Positions 13,309-20,354 of a stretch of DNA of 21,798 nucleotides are shown here, in pieces. The position numbers and the translations under genes are program-made. Each line of letters opens with the position of its first letter. The stretch's first letter is position 1. The DNA is taken from positions 1-21,798 of IMG/VR virus record IMGVR_UViG_3300024518_000708, one strand, 5' to 3'. This stretch comes from a virus. A model generated the notes under the pieces. The model was given only the letters and a program-made list of their open reading frames with translations. It did not search any database and was not told where the DNA came from.

Positions 13309-16300
13309 ATGCCGTCGCTCATTCAGCCTTCGTTCGCGAAGGGCGAGTTCGCTCCCAGCCTCTACGGGCGGGTGGACACGCAAGCCTACTCGTCAGCTCT
13401 GCGCACAGCTCGCAACGTCATCGTGCATCCGTACGGTGGCGTTTCCAATCGTCCAGGCACCGACTTCATCGGACCCTGCAAGAACCACACCGGCACCACC
13501 CGGCTGATCAAGTTCCAGTTCAAGACCACCGACACCTACGTGATCGAGATGGGCGACCTGTATATGCGGTTCATCCGCAACGGTGGCCACGTCCTGGAAG
13601 CCGACAAGACGATCACTGCCATCACCGCCGCCAGCCCCGGCGTCGTCACCAGCGCGAGCCACGGCTACGCAAACGGGGACGAGGTATATTTGGATACGAT
13701 TGTGGGTATGACGGAGCTGAACCAGCGCCGGTTCATCGTCGCCAACAAGACCACCAACACGTTCGATCTGACCACCCAGTTCGACGGCAGCAACGTGGAC
13801 ACCTCGGGCTACACCGCGTACAGCTCAGCCGGCACCGCCGCCAAGGTCTACGAGGTGACGACCACCTACGCCCAGGCCGATCTCGCGGAGCTGAAGTTCA
13901 TTCAGTCAGCTGACACCATCACCTTCACGCACCCCAGCTATCCGGTGCGGGAGCTGACGCGTACGGCGCACACCTCGTGGACGCTCGCCGACGTGAGCTT
14001 CATCCCCACCCAGGTTGAGCCCGACAGCATGACGGTGGCCCAGCAGGGTACGACCGGCAGCACCACCTACAAGTACCGGGTCACGGCCATCGGGGCGAAC
14101 ACGTTCGAGGAGAGCCTCAGCGCATTGAACAACTCGACCTCAACCCCGGAGAGCGCCACGGCTGCGAACCCGGTTGTCGTCACGGATACGTCGCACGGTT
14201 TCGCCAACGGTGAGATCATCAAGATCACGGGCTTCAACGAGATGACCGAGGTCAACAACAGGCGGTTCAAGGTCGCGAACAAGAACGCGAACGACTACGA
14301 GCTGACCGATCCTCATGATGGGACCAACGAAGATGGATCAGGGTATGCGGCAGAGACTACGGGAGGTACTAGCGTTCAATGCCATGTGCAAATCACCAAC
14401 GGCAACGCCACCCTCTCGACCACGAACTACATCGCCATCGCCTGGGGAGCCACAGCTCTCGCTCAGCGATACGCCGTATACCGCGAGACAAACGGCGTTT
14501 ATGGGCTACTGGGAGAGACGGAGGATAACAACTGGGACGATGACGGGGCCATCTCGCCTGACGTGAGCGACAGCCCGCCGCGCTACAACCAGCCCTTCCG
14601 TGCCACGGACGAGTACCCCGGCACCACGGGCTTCTACGAGCAGCGGCAGGTATTCGGTGGAGCCAACGAGAACCCCGACACCACGGCGTATAGCCAGACC
14701 GGTAACTTCAAGAACTTCACCGTCTCGACCCCTGTCAAGGCGGATGATGCGATCACGGCGACCCTGCCCTCCAGCGAGGTCAACGAGATCCGTCACTTCG
14801 TCGCCGGCAACGATCTGCTGGTCCTGACCTCGGGTGGCGAATGGCGAGTGAACGCCGGCACCGAGGGCGGCTTCGAAGCGGCCACCCTGCGGCAGAAGCC
14901 TCAGTCGTATTGGGGCTGCTCGCATATCCCGCCTGTCACGATCGGCGACCAGACCCTGTTCTTCGAGTTCAACAAGACGATCCTTCGGAGCATGGGCTAC
15001 AGCCTGGAGATCGATGGCTACGCCGGCACCGACATGACCATCCTCGCCAACCACCTGTTCGGCGACTACCCTGCCGTGGAAGCGGCCTATGCGCGCCTGC
15101 CTGACCCCGTGATCGCCTGCGTGCGGTCGGACGGTAAGATGCCGGTCCTGACCTTCAACAAGGCACAGGAGGTCATCGGCTGGGCGAACTGGGACACGCT
15201 GGGCAAGTACAAGTCAGTGACCTCGGTCCTACCCTCGATCACCTCGACGGACCAAGCCTTGTACATGGTGGTCGAGCGCTCGATCAACAGCCAGACGATG
15301 CGCTATATCGAGAAGACGCACAGCCGCAGGTTCACCGACGTGCGCGATGCCTACTTCGTCGATGCCGGCGTCACCCAGGACACCCCGATCACGTTGACTG
15401 CCGCGTCAATCGCGAACCCTGTGCAGATCACTGCCGCAGCCCACGGCTTGTCGGACGGTAACGAGATCGACATCTTCGACATCAAGTGGGTCAGCGCCTT
15501 CGACGCCCTCGACAACGAGACCCAGCCGGCGCAGCTCAACAACGGGCGCTTCCTGATCAACGACGTGGCGACGAACACCATGACGCTGGCGAAGCCCAGC
15601 TCGAACATCCACGTCACCGCCATCACCAAGGCGAGCCCGGCAGCTGTGACCGCGGCCACCGCCCATGGTCTGACGACCGGCGACAAAGTGGTCCTGAACA
15701 ACACGGGCGGCATGACGGAGGTGAACAACATCACCTTCACGATCACCGTCACCAGCACCACGGAGTTCACCCTCGGCGTGGACAGCTCGGCCTACACCAC
15801 CTACACCTCGGGCGGCAAGGTCCATGCCACGATCGACGGCAGCGCCTTCGTGGCGTACGTCAGCGACGGCGAGCTCTACAAGACCGTGACGGAGATCGGT
15901 GGGCTGTGGCACCTGGAGGGCGAGAACGTCGCAGTCCTGGCAGACGGTAACGTCATCTCAGGTCACACGGTGTCGAGCGGCAAGATCACCCTCACCACCG
16001 CAGCCAGCCGCGCCCACATAGGGCTCAAGTATATCGCGGACGTTGAGACCCTGAACATCGAGGCACCGCAGGGTACCGTCCAGGACAAGAAGAAGCAGAT
16101 CCCCGAGGTCACGATCCGGTTCGAGAAGACCCGTGGCATCCTCGTGGGCCCGTCCACCGCCCTGCTCAGTGAGATGAAGCAGCGCGAGGACGAAGCGTAC
16201 GGTGAGCCCACCGCATTGCTGACCGGGGACAAGGCGATCCCGCTGGAGCCCAGCTGGAACTCGCACGGTCGCGTGTTCATACGCCAACGGAACCCACTGC

Positions 16301-16350
16301 CCATGACGATCCTGGCAGTGATCCCAACCGTGGAGATCGGGGATGACTAA
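13309..16350 (+). CDS. Tail tubular protein B / tail nozzle (T7 gp12-like), 1013 aa
   Basis: The ATG at 13309 follows AGGAG and the previous TAA; an in-frame ATG at 13267 lies inside the previous gene. The N-terminus carries the family signature: 'QPSFAKGEFAPSLYGRVDTQ', then 'ARNVIVHPYGGVSNRPGTDF'. Gp12-like proteins form the tip of the short tail. Four FCCH-like beta modules are inserted at about residues 102-183, 283-357, 694-769 and 770-844. Each has an 'ITAITAASP.VVT...HGxxxGD' opening, a 'GMTELN' turn and a final 'YTxYTSGG'. A conserved core with 'WANWDT' lies between them. The protein is longer than T7 gp12 (about 790 residues), which the insertions could explain. The end overlaps the next gene by 8 nt. 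Confidence 0.93.
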   Translation: MPSLIQPSFAKGEFAPSLYGRVDTQAYSSALRTARNVIVHPYGGVSNRPGTDFIGPCKNHTGTTRLIKFQFKTTDTYVIEMGDLYMRFIRNGGHVLEADKTITAITAASPGVVTSASHGYANGDEVYLDTIVGMTELNQRRFIVANKTTNTFDLTTQFDGSNVDTSGYTAYSSAGTAAKVYEVTTTYAQADLAELKFIQSADTITFTHPSYPVRELTRTAHTSWTLADVSFIPTQVEPDSMTVAQQGTTGSTTYKYRVTAIGANTFEESLSALNNSTSTPESATAANPVVVTDTSHGFANGEIIKITGFNEMTEVNNRRFKVANKNANDYELTDPHDGTNEDGSGYAAETTGGTSVQCHVQITNGNATLSTTNYIAIAWGATALAQRYAVYRETNGVYGLLGETEDNNWDDDGAISPDVSDSPPRYNQPFRATDEYPGTTGFYEQRQVFGGANENPDTTAYSQTGNFKNFTVSTPVKADDAITATLPSSEVNEIRHFVAGNDLLVLTSGGEWRVNAGTEGGFEAATLRQKPQSYWGCSHIPPVTIGDQTLFFEFNKTILRSMGYSLEIDGYAGTDMTILANHLFGDYPAVEAAYARLPDPVIACVRSDGKMPVLTFNKAQEVIGWANWDTLGKYKSVTSVLPSITSTDQALYMVVERSINSQTMRYIEKTHSRRFTDVRDAYFVDAGVTQDTPITLTAASIANPVQITAAAHGLSDGNEIDIFDIKWVSAFDALDNETQPAQLNNGRFLINDVATNTMTLAKPSSNIHVTAITKASPAAVTAATAHGLTTGDKVVLNNTGGMTEVNNITFTITVTSTTEFTLGVDSSAYTTYTSGGKVHATIDGSAFVAYVSDGELYKTVTEIGGLWHLEGENVAVLADGNVISGHTVSSGKITLTTAASRAHIGLKYIADVETLNIEAPQGTVQDKKKQIPEVTIRFEKTRGILVGPSTALLSEMKQREDEAYGEPTALLTGDKAIPLEPSWNSHGRVFIRQRNPLPMTILAVIPTVEIGDD

Positions 16351-16816
16351 GTACCTGCACCGGCCCAGCGTCGAGGAAGATTGCGCCCTCCTGGCACCCA
16401 GGATGAAGAAGGCAGACGTGGACGAGCTATGGGCTTTCGCCCGTATGCGACCAGTCCAGGCACTCAAGCACAGCCTCATGTACTCGCACGAGAGCTTCAC
16501 CGTCGAGGTTGACGGTCAGGTCGAGATGATGTATGGTATTGGACAGCCTTCGTTGCTGTCTCTCAACGCGATCCCTTGGATGCTTTCCTCGGACGCGGTG
16601 TATGACCCGGAGCATCGCCGTCACTTCCTGAAGGGGAGCGCTGAGTGGTTGGAGCTGATGAAGTTCATGTACCCGCGCATGGTCAACTTCGTGGATGGCC
16701 GCGCCAAGAAGACGATCGTCTGGTTGAAACGACTGGGGTTCACCATTGATGAACCGGAGCTGATGGGCAGGGACGAGATACCGTTCCATCGGTTCCACAT
16801 AGGATTGGAAAGCTAA
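16343..16816 (+). CDS. gp13-like internal virion/assembly protein (acetyltransferase-like fold)
   Basis: The 157-residue product resembles the T7 gp13 family, needed for assembly of the internal core and noted for a GNAT-like fold. Recognisable parts are 'ADVDELWAF' (24-32), 'SFTVEVDGQVEMMYGIG' (51-67, the typical beta hairpin), 'IPWMLSSDAV' (77-86) and 'NFVDGRAKKTIVWLKRLGFTID' in shortened form at 115-136. The last segment is the usual GNAT-like end (helix plus 'WLkxLGF'). Whether it binds acetyl-CoA is unclear; a clear RxxGxG/A loop is not visible. It is the first gene of the ejection-protein block and overlaps the nozzle gene by 8 nt and the next gene by TAATG. Confidence 0.88.
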   Translation: MTKYLHRPSVEEDCALLAPRMKKADVDELWAFARMRPVQALKHSLMYSHESFTVEVDGQVEMMYGIGQPSLLSLNAIPWMLSSDAVYDPEHRRHFLKGSAEWLELMKFMYPRMVNFVDGRAKKTIVWLKRLGFTIDEPELMGRDEIPFHRFHIGLES

Positions 16817-17664
16817 TGTGTCCTGTCACAGGTACTGCTGCCGCCGTAGGCACCGTCGCAGCTACCTCCGCTGCCTCTGCCGCTGCCGCTAGTGCTGCCG
16901 CCGCTGCTGCCGCTGCTACGACCGCTGCTGCCGCTGCCACGGCTACCGCTGCTGCTGCCGCTGCCTCGGCGACTGCCGGCCTATCTGCCGCTGCTGTCAC
17001 CTCAGCTGCTGCCGGCGTGGGTATGTTCGGCGGCATGGCGGCAACTGGTGTCTCAGCTGTCTCTGGCTTGACCGCTGTTGGTGCCTCGATGGTCGGTGGC
17101 ACCGCCGCCTCGACGGGTATCATCGCCGGCATGAGCGGGTTCCAGCTCGCCAGCCTCGGCATGAGCGCCATGTCCGGTATCATGGGTATGATGGGTCAGC
17201 GACAGCAGGGTCGAGCGGCCCAGGCGCGGGCCACGTATCAGGCTGCGGTCGATCGTAACAACGCGATCCGCTCCAATCAGAAGGCTGCTCGGGCTCGTAC
17301 CATCGGTGAGAGCCAGCGTGTCGCGAGGCTCCTGGGGGCTACTCAGGACGCTGGCCGGATCAACGTGGGTCTCGCTGCCAACGGCGTCGTCGTCAACGCT
17401 GGCACCGCCCTGGCGCTCAAGTCAGACGCCCTCGACGCCGGCTTCCAGGACGCCAGGATGATCGCCCACAACGCCGAGGTGGACGCGCTGTCCTACGAGG
17501 CAGACGCGGGCAACCACCAAGCGCAGGCTCGTCTCACCACCATGCGCGGAGCTGCCGATAATCAGGCCGGCAAGCGCGCTGCTTTCTCCACGGCACTGTC
17601 CACAGCTGGGCGAGTGTCCAACCAATGGTACGGTTTCGATCGTGCCAATCAGGGACTAGCCTAA
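16816..17664 (+). CDS. gp14-like internal virion protein with Ala-rich N-terminus
   Basis: The 282-residue protein occupies the T7 gene 14 position and, like T7 gp14, begins Met-Cys. Residues 6-66 are almost entirely Ala with Thr and Ser, including runs of 6-10 alanines. Residues 67-127 are Gly/Met/Ala-rich and hydrophobic (GMFGGMAATG, SGIMGMMG), likely membrane-inserting. Residues 128-282 are polar, helical and Ala/Arg/Gln-rich. In T7, gp14 is ejected first and forms a channel in the outer membrane. The same role is inferred here. The alanine run is encoded by mixed GCT/GCC/GCA/GCG codons, giving a trinucleotide-like tract at about 16855-16990. Overlaps: TAATG on both sides. Confidence 0.85.
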   Translation: MCPVTGTAAAVGTVAATSAASAAAASAAAAAAAATTAAAAATATAAAAAASATAGLSAAAVTSAAAGVGMFGGMAATGVSAVSGLTAVGASMVGGTAASTGIIAGMSGFQLASLGMSAMSGIMGMMGQRQQGRAAQARATYQAAVDRNNAIRSNQKAARARTIGESQRVARLLGATQDAGRINVGLAANGVVVNAGTALALKSDALDAGFQDARMIAHNAEVDALSYEADAGNHQAQARLTTMRGAADNQAGKRAAFSTALSTAGRVSNQWYGFDRANQGLA

Positions 17665-20354
17665 TGGTACAGCGGATCAGCACCCAGACCCACGGCGCTG
17701 CCGTCAATCGCGGCATCACTGCCAAGCAAGATCCTCGGAAGGATCAGACGCTCGACAGCACCGGGACGCACGGAGAGCAGGCTGCGCAGAGCTTGATCGA
17801 CGGCGGCAAGGCTGCGAAGGACATGTCGGATCAGCTCGCTGTGCGAGCTCGTCAGGACGCCCTGGACGATAGCCAGCGCGAGCTGGATCAGGCTGAGCTG
17901 ACGTACAGCCAGCAGGTTCGTGAGCTGAACGACGCCTTCTACGAGACCAAGGGCGAGAACACCTTGATCGCACGCACCGCGCACGAGGAAGCCTTGGCTG
18001 GTGTCCGCGCCGCCCTGACTGGGACCGGCAGCTCTGACGCTATGAAGGAGCGCATTGGCCTACGGCTTGAGCAGACAGAGAACAGTCACCGCACCCGCGT
18101 CGATCAGTATGTTCGGCAGCAGCGCGAGACCGCCAACGACGACAGTGACGCAGCTGCCATCGACCGCTCCACCCAGGACGGCATCGGACTGTACAACGAT
18201 CCGGTGCAGACCCAGCAGAGCCATGACGAGATCGAGGCACGCATCCGGGAGAAGGCGGCACGGAAGGGCTGGAACGAAGACAAGATCAAGACCGAGACCG
18301 ACAAGCACCGGGACGCCATGTACCTCGGCATGATCAAGCGGGCTCGCATCGACGGGAACCCGGCCACAGCCAATAAGGTCTACAACGCCAACCGCCACAA
18401 CATGACGCCCCAGGCGCGCACCACGGCGCAAGCGGAGCTGAAGGAAGTCGGGCTCGACCAGGAAGCAGCTGACGCCGTGAAGGCGACCCAGGACTGGCTC
18501 GACGAGGATACCTCGCGCACCCCGGAGCAGGGCCGCAAGATGCTGCGCGAGCAGTTCTCCGATCGCGTCGCCGTCATGGATCGTGTCACCAAGCGGTGGG
18601 ATGCCGAACAGAAGAACAAGCGGGACGTGAAGGCTGAGGCAGTGCGCCCCCTGGTCGAGAAGGCCATGGGCGATCTGATGGCGAAGCACACGAAGAAGGA
18701 TGGGACCACCGACTACAAGGCCATGTACGAGGAAGCCAAGAAGCACGGCAACCCGTTCGTGAAGCCCTACCTGCGAGCCGAGATCGACAAGCAGCTCAAC
18801 CGGGACTACAAGAGCGAGACCCACGCCAAGCGCCGGCAGGCCGACAAAGACGCGGAGATGGCGCTACGGTTCGCCCAGACCGCTATCGAGCTGGCCCAGA
18901 AGAAGGCGGATCGAGAGGGTCACGGGATCGCCTCGGAAGAAGACGTGGTGGCGAACATCACCTCGGGCTTGACCCCGGAGAGGGCAGGCGCTGCCATCGC
19001 CGAGGCACGGAAGCTCCTCGCCGGCAAGCGTCGGGATCGTGGCGACCAGCGTCAGATCGGGACCGACAAGCACAACGCCGACGTACGCGCCCGCGCCACC
19101 GAGGACAACGAAGCCAAGGACATGGCGCTGTCGTTCATGGATGAGCAGATCAAGCACGCCGACAGGTTCAACCCTGCCGCTGGGCTCACCGCCATGCTCA
19201 ACGCGATCGAGAAGTCGGAGAAGCTGTCGCTCCTCGGGAAGTTCCACGCCACCATCCAGGCACGCAACCACTTCAAAGAGACGGTGCGATTGAACAAGCA
19301 GGCGACCAGCGAGAAGGCGCGGTTTGAGATCATGGTCGGTAAGACGCGTGGCCTCAAGGGTGAGGCGCTGCGGTCGTTCCTCAGCGATATCTCGAACGAC
19401 GAGGTTCGGGAGGAAGCTGTCCGCAGGTACGACGTGATGCAGACCAGCATCAAGAAAGCCAACGACGAAGCCAACGCCGCTGCTTGGGCTGGCGCTCGCG
19501 AGGCTGTGGAGTTCAAGGCGATAGACCCCCGCACCTATGCGGAGCAACTGCGCAAGGACGACAAGCACGAGGAAGCAGACAGGCTCGCGGCGAAGATGCC
19601 GGAACTCCGCAGGCGCTACGCCGAAGTGGTCGCCGGCAGGATCTATGCCCCCGCGTCGGACGGCACCACGAAATCCACGTACGCCACGATGACCCCTGCG
19701 GCACTCGCCAGGGCAGACATCAACGAGAACCGCGGCAAGATGACGGAAGCCGAATACAACCGCGTCCTGGAGTGGCAGCGTGGAGCTGCCGCGTCCATCT
19801 CCGCATCCGAGAAGGATCAGCCTGCCTTCAACGCCGGCATCGCGGCAGTCAAGCAGATGTTCCCGACGCGGCGACGCAAGGGTAAGCTCATTCACGAGCT
19901 GACGAAGGAGCGTCAGCAGATCGTGTTCAATCACATGAACGCATGGACGGCGGCGCAGCTGGCAAAGGGCGAAGGAAAGATCGATCCAGCCGCGCGTGCG
20001 AAAGAGGCTCGTCGGGCACTGTTAGAGATCACGTACGATCCGCCCTTCGCCTTCAACGAAGTCACGCAGACGATCGCCGAGTTCGAACAAGCAGGCATCG
20101 TTATCAATGAGCTGGCGGATCAGCAGATCTCAGGCCAGCCGCCCCAGAAGAACCGCATCAAGATGACGGACCACACGAAGTTCGAGGCACTCTATCCAGA
20201 GCGCGCCAAGAACTTCCAAATCGTAGCGAAAGCGAACAAGGTCGAATGGGACGACAAGACCCGCGATCAGGTTTATATTGCATTTGCGATGGGCAACGAG
20301 AAGGAGCTGCGCAGGTTGCTCCGTGTCCCAGCGCGTAAAAGGGAAACCAAGTAA
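17664..20354 (+). CDS. gp15-like internal virion (ejection) protein, 896 aa
   Basis: The start is the ATG at 17664 in a TAATG overlap; the in-frame ATG at 17625 lies inside the gp14-like gene. The product is almost wholly helical and very charged, with many Glu/Lys/Arg/Ala/Gln heptad-like stretches (for example residues 50-90, 300-420, 560-640). No membrane segment is seen. Size (T7 gp15 is about 750 residues), composition and order support a gp15-like ejection protein that forms the periplasmic tube with the gp16-like protein. Sequence similarity to T7 gp15 itself is not obvious by eye, so the assignment rests mainly on position and architecture. The stop overlaps the next ATG (TAATG). Confidence 0.82.
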   Translation: MVQRISTQTHGAAVNRGITAKQDPRKDQTLDSTGTHGEQAAQSLIDGGKAAKDMSDQLAVRARQDALDDSQRELDQAELTYSQQVRELNDAFYETKGENTLIARTAHEEALAGVRAALTGTGSSDAMKERIGLRLEQTENSHRTRVDQYVRQQRETANDDSDAAAIDRSTQDGIGLYNDPVQTQQSHDEIEARIREKAARKGWNEDKIKTETDKHRDAMYLGMIKRARIDGNPATANKVYNANRHNMTPQARTTAQAELKEVGLDQEAADAVKATQDWLDEDTSRTPEQGRKMLREQFSDRVAVMDRVTKRWDAEQKNKRDVKAEAVRPLVEKAMGDLMAKHTKKDGTTDYKAMYEEAKKHGNPFVKPYLRAEIDKQLNRDYKSETHAKRRQADKDAEMALRFAQTAIELAQKKADREGHGIASEEDVVANITSGLTPERAGAAIAEARKLLAGKRRDRGDQRQIGTDKHNADVRARATEDNEAKDMALSFMDEQIKHADRFNPAAGLTAMLNAIEKSEKLSLLGKFHATIQARNHFKETVRLNKQATSEKARFEIMVGKTRGLKGEALRSFLSDISNDEVREEAVRRYDVMQTSIKKANDEANAAAWAGAREAVEFKAIDPRTYAEQLRKDDKHEEADRLAAKMPELRRRYAEVVAGRIYAPASDGTTKSTYATMTPAALARADINENRGKMTEAEYNRVLEWQRGAAASISASEKDQPAFNAGIAAVKQMFPTRRRKGKLIHELTKERQQIVFNHMNAWTAAQLAKGEGKIDPAARAKEARRALLEITYDPPFAFNEVTQTIAEFEQAGIVINELADQQISGQPPQKNRIKMTDHTKFEALYPERAKNFQIVAKANKVEWDDKTRDQVYIAFAMGNEKELRRLLRVPARKRETK

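Noticed and set aside
16509-16537. TTGACG, 17 nt, TATGGT as a promoter before the gp14-like gene
   Set aside because: 9 of 12 matches with correct spacing and some T-rich codons nearby, but hits of this strength are expected several times by chance in this length. No shared sequence with the two better candidates.
18864-19934. Long minus-strand open frame of 356 codons opposite the gp15-like gene
   Set aside because: Leu/Arg/Val-rich shadow of a highly helical GC-rich gene. No ribosome-binding site or recognisable domain.
20251-20279. ACGACA, 17 nt, TATATT as a promoter before the gp16-like gene
   Set aside because: The -35 is weak and the total match is 9 of 12, within chance expectation. 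The position about 75 nt before the start is suggestive only.
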